In this document: one piece after another, positions 7,984 to 17,060 of the stretch
Layout: every line of letters begins with the position of its first letter
How positions within the stretch are numbered: the stretch's first letter is position 1
Assembly (NCBI RefSeq): GCF_900086655.1
Contig: NZ_LT575476.1
Location: 1,200,243 to 1,264,242 of the forward strand
From: Paenibacillus tuaregi
GTDB taxonomy: Bacteria; Bacillota; Bacilli; Paenibacillales; Paenibacillaceae
Direction: 5' to 3'
Length of the DNA: 64,000 nt
The notes under the pieces: model-generated
What the model saw: the letters and a program-made list of their open reading frames with translations, nothing else
What the model was told of the DNA's origin: nothing
Databases searched by the model: none
Position numbers and translations under genes: made by a program

Positions 7984-8544
7984 ATGTTTTTTAGCTACTG
8001 TTCTTGTTGGCTCACCTAAGCGGTTACCAACAACCGTTTGGGTCGAAGCTAGACAACCCCTGTTTTTCCGTTACGATGTTTGCCGCATTCACAGGTTGTG
8101 GCTGAGTTCAAACCCAAGCAGCCACCCTATCTTGCAGCAGTAACAGAACCCAAACGGTCTACCCCTAATACCAGAAAACACGCAAATAATCCAGTCGTCA
8201 ATTATTGGTCAACAAAGGTCGAAACAGACGGGATATCGCGAGACACGGCGCGGGCGCTTCTGCCGAAGGGCCTTGCTCACCTCCAAGCAGAGCGTGTAGA
8301 ATGCCTTACCGACCCAAGCGGCTACCCCTGCACCTAGAGCTACGTAGCTGTCGGTCGAGTTGAGCCTCGGGGAGTGAAGCCTATAGACCCGCCCGACACA
8401 AGAAAAGAGAGACACCAGATCTAGGAATCGGTTGCCTCTCTCATGTACCGCTTAACCTTAATGAATTATACCGTCATTTTACAACAGCACCCAGCGGCAA
8501 GCAATCTGTTAGAGACGCTGATAAACGAAGAGGAGGAATGTGCA
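7984..8544. other. Non-coding region with long-range inverted repeat
   Basis: About 560 bases with no gene that I can support. ACCGTTTGGGT at 8,033-8,043 is exactly inverted at 8,148-8,158, and CGGTT/AACCG flanks 8,021-8,036. The position between the divergent integrase and replication-type genes is where origins or control regions lie in integrative elements; nothing more can be shown. Confidence 0.4.
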
Positions 8545-8901
8545 TTGAATATAGAAGATTTGTTAGGAGAGGCTGAACAGGAACCAAATGAACCAATCGA
8601 TATAACTACCGAAGAAGGATTCAAGAAATATATCATGGGCAACCGCGATCTTCCACCCGAGAACATTAGACGAAGAATCTATCACACTCACGACACGGAC
8701 AAAATCCGTAGGTTCACAGAAATCTATGTTGATGTCCTGATAACCCGAACGGAAATTGACGAGTCAGCCAAAGAAGCGTTCATGCAAAAGGTAATCGACG
8801 GCTACACCTTGACCTATAACGAAGATCTCTATCCGGACAAAAGCTACTCGCAGATGAAGCGCCTATCCGATCAAGTCAAAAAGCAGTTAAGGCAGCCATA
8901 A
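8545..8901 (+). CDS. Hypothetical element protein
   Basis: 118 residues, acidic at the N-terminus (NIEDLLGEAEQEPNEPIDI), helical and charged afterwards, with no recognised domain. I choose the TTG at 8,545 because AGGAGG at 8,531-8,536 sits at proper spacing. An ATG 34 codons earlier in the same frame has no ribosome site. It ends three bases before the primase/helicase-like gene begins, which suggests one operon. Plausible roles are a helicase partner or a regulator, but nothing in the sequence decides this. Confidence 0.55.
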   Translation: MNIEDLLGEAEQEPNEPIDITTEEGFKKYIMGNRDLPPENIRRRIYHTHDTDKIRRFTEIYVDVLITRTEIDESAKEAFMQKVIDGYTLTYNEDLYPDKSYSQMKRLSDQVKKQLRQP

Positions 8902-8904
8902 CAA

Positions 8905-10825
8905 ATGTTGTTACCCAATGCTCAATCCGTCATATCGGAGCAAGCTGATGGGATGTATGCGATTCGAGCAAAAGGCATCGGCAGAATTACGAACTTTACA
9001 ATTCGTCCGATATATATTGTCCTTTATGAAACGGAGACATTAGAGGAGCAAGTCACAACCGAAGATTTGGCGTGTTCGTGATTATTAGCAAACATCGTGT
9101 ATCAGGAAAAGAAGCTCGATCAACCGTAGAACTGCGTTCCTATAACTTCTATACCGCTTCGAGTCTGCGCGAAATACTTCGAGAGAAGAAGGTGCACGGT
9201 GCTTTTGTTTATGGTTCCGATCAAGAGATTGGGCAACTTGGAGAGTACCTGTTCTTTGAAGCTGCTGCCACTGAGCGTACAGGCATAAACACAATAGGAA
9301 TAGAGCGTTTGGATTCAGGTGAAGCCGTCGTCGTTACCCGCAGAAGGTATATAACAGTCGCGGAGACGAACAGCCTGATATGGTATATGTCCGTGATGAA
9401 GTCGTAAGCATCCCAGAGATTATGAAGCTACAAGGACTAGGCTATGATGCGGACTCGTGGAAGCATTTTGTACTACCACTCTTCACCGAGAATGTTCTGT
9501 CGCTCCATAAGCGATCAACCATGATAACCATACTGGGCTGGCTCATGTCGTTACCTTTCGAGACGATTATTCGGACAGACGGGAACCTGGGCGGCTTTCC
9601 ACATCTGGCGGTTAGCGGTGTAAACGGAGGAGGGAAAACTGGGCTAATCAGTACATTGATGTCATTCATGGGCTACGGAGCGAGTTCGGAGATCGCTAAC
9701 TTCGGTACGCAATTCGCAAACAGTCAAGCGATAGGTACGAGCTATCATATCCCCGTCCCTTTTGATGAATTCCGGCCTCATGAATGGGTACAGACGCAAC
9801 GCAACTCGGTAGAACGTCTATTACGGGAGTCATATAACCGGGGGTATTCTTCAAAAGGACAAAAAGACTTAAGCACAAGAAGATTTGATTACCGGAACGC
9901 GATCATCTTTATTGGTCAGATGGGCACATCCGATCAAGCCATTGCCGAGCGTGTTGTTCCTGTCAATGTGGATGTGAACTTCCTTAAGTCAAAGGGTTCA
10001 AAGGTAGCGAAAGAAACCTATCACCTACTCAACAACATAGAAGACAAGCGCTTTTGGACAGGCTATCTTCTTTGGTGCGCGAGACAGGATACAGTCGATG
10101 TATTAGCCGTATACGAGAAAAGCAAACAAATGATTGCAGCGAAGTACCCGCAATTAAAGGAACGTGAGATTGGTAACTATGCTGTTGTATCGCTTGGTTT
10201 GTACTACTTCAAGAAGCTGGCTGATGAGCATGGATTGAACTGCCATTATTTCGAGGAAGAAATCCATGATGTTGTTGATACAATAGTCGAGCATGCAGAG
10301 GCAACACTCGGCAACAAAGTCGATGAGCTTTGGCAGTTCCTTAACGATTTTGCGTATTGTGGGAACACCCACGGTAACAGCAAGGGGAACATATTCGGAA
10401 TCGGAAAGACAGTGATGGTATATCAGCCAAACGCTGATAAGAAAGACGTATATGGTAAAGATGGCGAACGGAAAGCAGAAGTCCGTGGCCGTAAAGTATT
10501 GCTCATTAAGATCGCAGATGCAATCCAAACGCTCCATAGTATAGGCATTAAGAACAAGTACGATGAAAAGATGCTGATGCCGATCATAATGAGCTACTTC
10601 CAGAATGCTCAAACAAATGGCGGTGACGGACTAGTACTTGCTCCACAAGGTTACCGCGTTGCGGGTGGGCGTTATACCGCGTTCAATTGGGAAGAAGTTA
10701 GGGAGATTTTCGACTTCGTTGAAGAACTACAGTCGGATGCCAATATCAAACAAGCAGCAATCGACCTATCAAGGGGGATAAAGCAAGAACAGCCAACTGT
10801 AGGTGAAATACCCACAAGTCATTAA
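8905..10825 (+). pseudogene. Primase/helicase-like AAA ATPase, two frameshifts
   Basis: Three consecutive frames encode one protein: 8,905-9,081, 9,072-9,407 and 9,380-10,825. The last segment of about 480 residues has a Walker A motif (SGVNGGGKTGLIST), a Walker B-like PVPFDEF and a sensor-like IIFIGQMGTSDQAIAERVV. It therefore resembles the DUF927 or phage/plasmid primase-helicase ATPases of integrative elements. The upstream fragments supply what looks like the N-terminal domain. Frame breaks lie near 9,065 and 9,385. The ATPase segment could still be made alone from the ATG at 9,380, but no strong ribosome site is seen. Probably the replication protein of unit B. Confidence 0.7.
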
Positions 10826-10870
10826 CATCTCTTAATATCGACTAGGTGTTAGAGCAGACTTCCATTATTT

Positions 10871-10896
10871 AAGCCGCTGTCTATAAACAGCGGCTT
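10871..10896 (+). terminator. Terminator between ATPase and SIR2 gene
   Basis: Perfect hairpin AAGCCGCTGT/ACAGCGGCTT with a six-base loop, 45 bp after the ATPase stop. The T-run is short. It separates the replication-type genes from the SIR2 cargo gene, which then needs its own promoter. Confidence 0.6.
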
Positions 10897-10972
10897 AATC
10901 TCCCTCACTGTATACTCGCACAATATGGTAAAATATATTACATAACTATTCATTGGTCAAGGAGGAAGTTTT

Positions 10973-12595
10973 ATGACTCCATTAAATGAGCTAATACAAT
11001 CTTTCAAAGATAAACGAGTTATTCCTTTTATCGGAGCAGGGTTTTCCAAATCTTGTGGTTTCCCGTCTTGGTATGAACTCATAGAGCATCTTCTTGAGCA
11101 TTTTGATGTAGATACGTATGACGCTTCAGATAATATTGACTTGCTTAGAGTTGCTGAATACTTAAAGATTATTAATGGTAATGAGATTGGTCCGATCCGA
11201 GCAGAGATTGAACGATTATTCAACCGATATTCTATAGATATCACAGAATCAGATCTGCACTTACATCTGGTGAGTCTGGGTGCACCAATTATTTACACAA
11301 CTAACTACGACAACTTAATAGAAAATACATATAAGGAGCTAGGTTTACCCTATCAGCAAGTAGTTACAACAAGAGATATTGTAAAGTCAATATCGAATAC
11401 CTCTACTCAAATAGTCAAGTTTCATGGTTCTTTTGAATATGAAAAAACCATAGTCCTTACTGAATCCGACTATTTTAATAGATTAGAATTTGAATCTCCC
11501 ATAGACATAAAGTTACGGTCGGACCTCATTGGAAGAAGTATTCTTTTTATGGGATATAGTTTTTCCGACTTAAATATTCGATATATTTGGTACAAGTTGA
11601 AAAACATGATGAAGACGGTAAATGAATTTGAGAAACCTAAATCATTCATTTTACTATCTGAATCGGATAAAATAATGAGCACTTTGTTTCAAAATATTGG
11701 GATTATACCAATTAGTCTTTCAGACTTTGATGGTGACGATATTACTGAGAAGATTTCTGACTTTTTACAACGACTCGTTTACGACGTACACTTTAAGTCG
11801 ACTGATAAAGCAGAAAACGTGATACTTGTAACCAAAACCCAAGTAGGAAAATTTATATATGCATTAGAATCAAGAAATGAACAGGAGATAAATGCATACA
11901 CTAAAATTATTTCTAGATCCAACATATGTAACAATCATCTACGTTATTTGCTCACTGATGACTTTGCTGTTCATGGTCAGTCCCTTGGACTTTGGTTTGA
12001 TGTGATTGTCGATGTAAATAATGAAACCAGGTACAATATCATTCATTTCATGCACAAACTAAACGAAGAATATGGACTGCACAATTGCTTCTCTGACATC
12101 TTGATTCTATGCTTTCTTAGATACCCAGAGGTCAGAAGCCTCGAAATGCAAAACAACTGGCAAACATTAAATATGTTATTTCAAGGAATGAAACTTGAAG
12201 CCATTACGGAATTTCAAATACTATTCGACGCCTTAACTTGGGCACATAGCTGTGAGGATTTAAGAAAAGATACAACCTTTTACTTTATTTTTATTATACA
12301 TGAGTATTTCAAAGATAAATTAAGTCAGATTATCCATGATCCTTGTGTGTATGATGATCCCGATGATTCTGATTTACCTAAGGAATATTTTAATATCACA
12401 CCTCAATTTGTTCTTGAATATATACAATCAAAGGCAGAATGGTTGCCGGACATTGAGTTCATAATCGAGAATATAAATAGTTTCGATAGAATACTTGAAG
12501 CACTTGGAGGGACTAACCAAGGAGTAAATGAGTTCATTTGGGATTACAAATCGATTGATAAGGAAACCGCGGAAAAGATATTATTAGTGTCCTGA
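10973..12595 (+). CDS. SIR2-domain protein, candidate antiphage NADase
   Basis: A 540-residue protein. Residues about 1-220 form a SIR2-like domain: IPFIGAGFSKSCG (nucleotide-binding loop), ITYTTNYDN-like IIYTTNYDN, KFHGSFEY with the catalytic-type His, and FMGYSFSD. The remaining 300 residues are AT-rich, helical and unassigned. Stand-alone SIR2 proteins of this kind act as NAD-depleting effectors in abortive-infection systems. No partner gene such as an Argonaute or a cyclase is adjacent. The start is supported by AAGGAGGAAG seven bases before the ATG. The stop lies four bases before the inverted-repeat boundary at 12,599, so the gene is packed against the element end. The domain call is firm; the defence role is inferred. 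Confidence 0.85.
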   Translation: MTPLNELIQSFKDKRVIPFIGAGFSKSCGFPSWYELIEHLLEHFDVDTYDASDNIDLLRVAEYLKIINGNEIGPIRAEIERLFNRYSIDITESDLHLHLVSLGAPIIYTTNYDNLIENTYKELGLPYQQVVTTRDIVKSISNTSTQIVKFHGSFEYEKTIVLTESDYFNRLEFESPIDIKLRSDLIGRSILFMGYSFSDLNIRYIWYKLKNMMKTVNEFEKPKSFILLSESDKIMSTLFQNIGIIPISLSDFDGDDITEKISDFLQRLVYDVHFKSTDKAENVILVTKTQVGKFIYALESRNEQEINAYTKIISRSNICNNHLRYLLTDDFAVHGQSLGLWFDVIVDVNNETRYNIIHFMHKLNEEYGLHNCFSDILILCFLRYPEVRSLEMQNNWQTLNMLFQGMKLEAITEFQILFDALTWAHSCEDLRKDTTFYFIFIIHEYFKDKLSQIIHDPCVYDDPDDSDLPKEYFNITPQFVLEYIQSKAEWLPDIEFIIENINSFDRILEALGGTNQGVNEFIWDYKSIDKETAEKILLVS

Positions 12596-12598
12596 TTT

Positions 12599-13193
12599 CC
12601 TTTGTCACCATAAGCAGCACATCACCAAAATTCGTGGCAGGCACTTGGGCATACCTTTGTCCCGGTTGACTGCCACTTGTTGTCACGGCGGTGGCAGTGG
12701 ACGGAAGCCGCCGCCTACTTCAGCGAAACAAGTTTTGTCACGTTGTCACCCGGAGGGAAAGATGTGAACCGAAGAACAAGGTAGCATAACAACAAGTAGC
12801 CCGGAACAGGGGACAACAGGTGACAGCGTGACAAAACTGAAGCTCGGAGCCGCAGAAAAGGAGTGCGCGGAACTGCCACCACAGTGACAGCAGGTGGCAG
12901 TGAAGTGACAACAAGAAAACACAATAATAAATAATCAATCTTCTTAAAAGCTAAGCGCTCGCTTTTGACCTTACAGGGGTTGTGGCTGAATAATGCTTTT
13001 GATCTTTCCACTTACTCAACAACCACCTGACCCGACTGCTGGACTGTGGTTGTCTCCGAGGTTCCTACAACTGCTTTCGCCGACTTCATGTTTGCAAATT
13101 GTTTGCAAAGAAGAACAAAGATGGCTGCAACAGGTCACTTGCTCACCACCTGTCACAGCCCCCAAACCCGCGTCCGACGCGGCCTCTCGGCTC
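12599..13193. repeat. Long inverted repeat arm B, right copy
   Basis: Inverted copy of 5,057-5,660, with the same TGYCAC/GTGRCA array, paired GTTTGCAAA at 13,090-13,098 and 13,101-13,109, and scattered differences. The most diverged part is near 13,110-13,160. It joins directly to the 3' end of the intact sulfurtransferase gene. Confidence 0.85.
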
Positions 13194-13252
13194 TTACTCT
13201 TCTCCCGTCGCCACCGGATTCTCCGGATACGAAATCCAGTCGCTCCAGCTTC
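13194..13252 (-). repeat. attL-like site within the sulfurtransferase 3' end
   Basis: The last codons and stop of the intact sulfurtransferase. Bases 13,210-13,252 match 72-114 exactly. Beyond this core, the final codons (GCG ACG GGA GAA GAG) differ from the remote host copy (GCT ACT GGT GAG GAA) but encode the same residues. The element therefore replaced the gene end with its own synonymous version. Confidence 0.85.
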
Positions 13253-14048
13253 CCGGGTACAGCTTCACCTTCGTAAGCCCCAGCTCATGCAGGGCCAGCA
13301 CGTTCGGACAGGCGCTGACACCCGAGCCGCAGTAGACGATCACATCCCGGCCAGCTTCCGCGGCCTGGATGATGTCGGGGTAATACTCCCTGAGCTGCTC
13401 TGCGCTCTTCCAGGCGCCGTGCTCATCCAGCACGCCCTTCCAGAAGCGGTTCGCCGCGCCGGGAATATGCCCTGCGCGGGCATCCATCGGCTCCTCCTCG
13501 CCGATGTAGCGCTTCGCTTCGCGCGAATCCACCAGCAGCGCGCCGGCATCCCCGGCGGCAGAGGCTTCGTGGACCTCGCTGACGTCGGCCCACAGCTTAC
13601 GCTGCGGATGGGCCACGAACGTCTGCGGAATGACCACCCGCGTCTCGGCGGTAACCGGATAGCCCGCCGCCTGCCAGGCGGAGAAGCCTTCCCCGAGCAC
13701 ATGGACATGCTCGTGCCCCGCATAACGAAGCAGCCACCACAGCCTTGCCGCGTACATGCCGCCCTGGTCGTCATAGGCGACAACTCTGGAGTCCGGGCCA
13801 ATCCCGGCCTCACCGAGCCGCTGTGCGAGCTGCTCCATGTCCGGCAGCGGATGGCGTCCGCCGTGCGGTCCTACGGGACCGGACAAGTCCGCCTCCAGAT
13901 CAAGGTAGACGGCGCCGGGAATATGCCCGGCTTCATAGGCCTGCCGTCCGGCTTCCGGCTTGTCAAGCTGGAAGCGGCAGTCCACGATGACAAGATCGTG
14001 GTCATACAGCCGGGCGAGCAGCCAGTTTTTTGCAACAATCGTAGACAT
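13194..14048 (-). CDS. Thiosulfate/3-mercaptopyruvate sulfurtransferase (tandem rhodanese)
   Basis: A 284-residue cytoplasmic enzyme made of two rhodanese domains. The first, about residues 8-130, contains VIVDCRF and HIPGAVYLDLE. The second, about 160-280, contains LVDSREAKRY, HIPGAANRFW and the active loop VIYCGSGVSACPNVLALHEL with the catalytic Cys. Such enzymes move sulfur from thiosulfate or mercaptopyruvate to cyanide or thiol acceptors. The ATG at 14,048 follows GAGGAGATCAG. The gene's 3' end is the integration target of the mobile region, and its C-terminus is intact because the element supplies an equivalent end. Its original terminator is now at 22-51. Confidence 0.9.
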   Translation of the reverse strand: MSTIVAKNWLLARLYDHDLVIVDCRFQLDKPEAGRQAYEAGHIPGAVYLDLEADLSGPVGPHGGRHPLPDMEQLAQRLGEAGIGPDSRVVAYDDQGGMYAARLWWLLRYAGHEHVHVLGEGFSAWQAAGYPVTAETRVVIPQTFVAHPQRKLWADVSEVHEASAAGDAGALLVDSREAKRYIGEEEPMDARAGHIPGAANRFWKGVLDEHGAWKSAEQLREYYPDIIQAAEAGRDVIVYCGSGVSACPNVLALHELGLTKVKLYPGSWSDWISYPENPVATGEE

Positions 14049-14053
14049 CTGAT

Positions 14054-14379
14054 CTCCTCCTCATAAGGGTTACTTCTTACGCCCGCGCACCCGCGCGGAC
14101 TTCTACACCCGCGGCTCGGCGCCTGCGGGCTGCTTGCCAATCCATCCCAGGTATGCGCGATTGCGGTATATCCTGCTGTAAAGCGGGAATTGTGATGAGT
14201 CCTAGTATAATCAGATCCCGGTTCGTGCACAGGGCGTGGATCATCTTGTGGCAGGCCTTGCACAGCTGTGCCGTAGGAAGATGGCTGCCGCCTATCCTCG
14301 CGCGGGGTCAGATGGTGTCGTCTCAAGCTTACTTCCCCCGCATAATTCACGGGCTCCCAGGCTTGGACCATCCCACAAT
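14054..14379. other. Intergenic stretch with no supported gene
   Basis: About 325 bases between two minus-strand genes. It begins GC-rich with imperfect CGCGGGTG-type repeats (14,080-14,115). Frames crossing it have no ribosome sites or recognisable domains. I see no clear promoter or terminator. Confidence 0.4.
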
Positions 14380-14592
14380 CTACTTCCTGACCTCGAAGAA
14401 CTGGCAGTCCTTGCGTGAATAGTAGGCGAGGTCGCTGACACTGGACTGTACGATGATTGTCTGCTCGTCGAACCGGATGATAACGCTGCCGGATTCCACC
14501 AGGTGGTCATCCTTGAATACACGGATGCGGGACTGCCGGTCCATCGCTTCCTGAAAGTCCTGTTCGGTCAGCAGAGGTCTGCGGATCGTCAT
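14380..14592 (-). CDS. Small conserved-looking hypothetical protein
   Basis: 70 residues starting MTIRRPLLTEQDFQEAMDRQ, with a beta-rich middle (RIRVFKDDHLVESGSVIIRF) and the end KDCQFFEVRK. The start at 14,592 is fixed by AAAGGAG upstream; the longer frame beyond it is GC-rich non-coding. No family is recognised. The regular alternation of charged and hydrophobic residues, as in a small beta-barrel, suggests a folded protein. It stands alone between the sulfurtransferase and the divergent dGTPase-like gene. Confidence 0.65.
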   Translation of the reverse strand: MTIRRPLLTEQDFQEAMDRQSRIRVFKDDHLVESGSVIIRFDEQTIIVQSSVSDLAYYSRKDCQFFEVRK

Positions 14593-14866
14593 GATGAAAT
14601 CTCCTTTACAAGTACGGTTATGGATAAACATATCATAAAAGGGCTTTGGGATGCGAACGAAGACTCGGATCTGAATGAAGACGGGACAAGGCGGGGCGGT
14701 GTGAAGCTCCCAGGGAGCTGCATGGGCTGCATGGCGCCTTGCATCACCTGACAGAGCAGTCGGCAGGGCCCCAGAATCCTTTTGACTTCGAATAGGAACA
14801 GTAAGTACAATAGAACAAATCATTTACTGAACCTACAGTTTCAAAGACTAGGAGTGGCTTGAATTT

Positions 14867-16276
14867 ATGGACATTAACGGATTAAGACAACATAGGCAGT
14901 ATCCGGATAACATCGGACAGGAGCATGCGCGCGCTGCTTATGAACGGGACTATTCACGTCTCATTCACTCCCCAACGTTCCGCCGGCTGCAGGGGAAATC
15001 CCAGGTGTTCGGGGCCGGAACCGGGGATTATTACCGTACGCGATTGACCCATTCGCTGGAAGTTGCCCAGATTGCTAGAGAGGCCGCCAAAAGCCTGATC
15101 CGGTCTTATCCCGGCATTGATACGGCAAGAGCCGGAAACCCTGGGCTGATCATTGATCCGGAGGTGGTGGAGTGTGCGGCGATTAGCCACGACTTCGGAC
15201 ATCCGCCCTTCGGCCATAAAGGGGAGGAAGTGCTTGCCAGCCTGTTGAACGGGCTGATTGAGGAGAAGGTTCAGCAGGAGCTGAAGCGCGGCGGGGCAGC
15301 CCGCCGGGATGAAGAGGAGATCCGCCGGAAGCTGAGACTGAAGTACGAGCATTTTGAAGGGAACGCCCATAACTTCCGGCTGATTATGTTTCTGGAGAAG
15401 CGGGAGAATATCGACGGGCTGAATTTGTCGGATGCCGTCCTGCTCGGGACGAACAAATATCCTTTTCCGGGTACCCAGAACCCGAAGGGCATGTACAAGC
15501 ATGAGTGGCAGTATATCTCGGAGATCCGCAGCCTGTGGGGAATTCCACAGGGCAAGAAGACGCTGGAGGCCCAGCTCATGGACCTCTGTGATGATATCGC
15601 TTATTCGGCGCATGATCTGGAGGACGGGATCAAGGCGGGCAAGATTGAGGTGCATGAGCATTTCATGCAGGACCCGCACATTCAGCAGCTGATCGTGGAG
15701 AAGGTCAACACCTTGGAAGACCCTTGCTGGCAGGGCTGGGATGACGAGCGAATCCGTGCGAAAGCTGAAGAGGTGCTGACGGCTTTCCTGAGAGTCTGGA
15801 ACGAGAAGCTGCCGATCTGCGGTTATGACAAGTCCCGTACCCGGCGTGAGGTCAAAGCTTACTGGGTCAGCCTGTTTGTGGGAAGCCTTGGGGTGATTCC
15901 GGACGGGAACTGGCAGCAGGTGACCTTTGTCAAGAATGGCGAGGAGGATGAGGACATGCTGAGAACCGTCAGCGTGCTGAAGAGCTTCGCCTGGGTGACC
16001 ATGATCCGCGATCTGCGGGTGCAGCGGCTTCAGAAGCGGAGTGCATGGATCATTAAGCGGCTGTGGGACGCCTTCCTCGATCCACACACCTCCAAATCCA
16101 TCATTCCGGGGGACTGGCTGCGGCGCTTTGACGAGGACCAGAAGCGGGAGCACCCGATCTGGACCTGGGAGCACATGATTGTGGATTATATCGCCGGCAT
16201 GACCGACGCGTACGCCGAGAAAATCTACAATGAATTGTACGGCCTCAAGGTCGGAACGATTTATGATCTGGATTAA
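14867..16276 (+). CDS. dgt: dGTPase-like HD-domain triphosphohydrolase
   Basis: A 469-residue HD-superfamily enzyme. The N-terminal motif RDYSRLIHSPTFRRLQGKSQV is typical of deoxyguanosinetriphosphate triphosphohydrolases. The metal site is shown by RLTHSLEVAQIAR and ISHDFGHPPFGHKGE, and a later DLCDDIAYSAHDLEDG supplies the last Asp. Such enzymes hydrolyse dGTP, and often other dNTPs, to nucleoside plus tripolyphosphate, shaping the dNTP pool and limiting phage. The ATG follows TAGGAGTGGC. A bidirectional terminator follows and separates it from the convergent thymidine kinase gene, another nucleotide-pool gene. Confidence 0.92.
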   Translation: MDINGLRQHRQYPDNIGQEHARAAYERDYSRLIHSPTFRRLQGKSQVFGAGTGDYYRTRLTHSLEVAQIAREAAKSLIRSYPGIDTARAGNPGLIIDPEVVECAAISHDFGHPPFGHKGEEVLASLLNGLIEEKVQQELKRGGAARRDEEEIRRKLRLKYEHFEGNAHNFRLIMFLEKRENIDGLNLSDAVLLGTNKYPFPGTQNPKGMYKHEWQYISEIRSLWGIPQGKKTLEAQLMDLCDDIAYSAHDLEDGIKAGKIEVHEHFMQDPHIQQLIVEKVNTLEDPCWQGWDDERIRAKAEEVLTAFLRVWNEKLPICGYDKSRTRREVKAYWVSLFVGSLGVIPDGNWQQVTFVKNGEEDEDMLRTVSVLKSFAWVTMIRDLRVQRLQKRSAWIIKRLWDAFLDPHTSKSIIPGDWLRRFDEDQKREHPIWTWEHMIVDYIAGMTDAYAEKIYNELYGLKVGTIYDLD

Positions 16277-16282
16277 AATAGG

Positions 16283-16313
16283 AAGAACCCACCGGGCTCG
16301 GCGGGTTCTTTGG
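16283..16313. terminator. Bidirectional terminator between dgt and tdk
   Basis: Hairpin AAGAACCC/GGGTTCTT between two convergent genes, only six bases after the dgt stop and three before the tdk stop. Confidence 0.75.
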
Positions 16314-16315
16314 GA

Positions 16316-16885
16316 TTACAGCGGTGGATTCGCATGGCATCTCCGGCATACCGGATAATAAGCCTCGTTTCCCCCGATTTGAATCTGCTCCCCGTTATAC
16401 ACGGGCTTGCCGTTCTCGACACGAAGGTTCATGGTGGCCTTGCGTTCACAGAACCAGCAGATCGTCTTCATTTCTTCCAGCTTGTCCGCATAGATCAGCA
16501 TCTGTTCACTGCCCTCGAACAGCCGGTTCTGAAAGTCATTCTTCAGCCCGAAGCCCATTACGGGAACATCCAGCTCATCCACGATGCGGGCAAGCTGCTG
16601 AATGCACTCTTTCTTCAGAAATTGGCATTCATCCACCAGAACACAGTAGGGCTTGGGCTTGTGATTCTTCACCATGCTGAAAATATCGGTATCATCATAG
16701 ATCGGTATCGCTTCCCGCTGCATGCCGATCCGGGAGGACACGAATCCGATCTTATCCCTCGTATCGATGGCCGGGGTGAAGATCAGCACCGGCTTGTTCT
16801 GCTCCTCATAATTGTGAGCCACCTTAAGAATTTCAATGGACTTGCCGCTGTTCATAGCGCCGTACTTGAAGTATAGCTGTGCCAA
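16316..16885 (-). CDS. tdk: Thymidine kinase
   Basis: About 189 residues. The P-loop is [16 protein letters not shown] near the N-terminus. Then come the DE-box [10 protein letters not shown] and two zinc-binding pairs, CWFCERKA and CRRCH, near the C-terminus. It phosphorylates thymidine for salvage into dTTP. I start it at the TTG at 16,885 (giving [15 protein letters not shown]), because AAAGGAA lies at good spacing and homologs begin here. The ATG nine codons upstream overlaps that ribosome site. Confidence 0.92.
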   Translation of the reverse strand: MAQLYFKYGAMNSGKSIEILKVAHNYEEQNKPVLIFTPAIDTRDKIGFVSSRIGMQREAIPIYDDTDIFSMVKNHKPKPYCVLVDECQFLKKECIQQLARIVDELDVPVMGFGLKNDFQNRLFEGSEQMLIYADKLEEMKTICWFCERKATMNLRVENGKPVYNGEQIQIGGNEAYYPVCRRCHANPPL

Positions 16886-17060
16886 ATCGCATGTTCCTTT
16901 CCCTGCTGACAAATATCTTTATCAGCATAATCAACAGACTTGTCATTCGTCAATGAGAAGTCAAGGAAGTCTGAATGAATATAAGAAAAAGCAGACTGCC
17001 CGAAAGAGCAGATCTGCTTTTTTGTGATAAGCATGAATTTTACAGCTGCAGCATCTCAGA

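Noticed and set aside
8080..8415. Two opposing frames of about 70-85 codons in the gene-free region of unit B
   Set aside because: Neither has a ribosome site or a recognisable domain; they overlap each other.
14153..14422. Plus-strand frame upstream of dgt
   Set aside because: It crosses an intergenic region and antisense to the small protein gene; no ribosome site.
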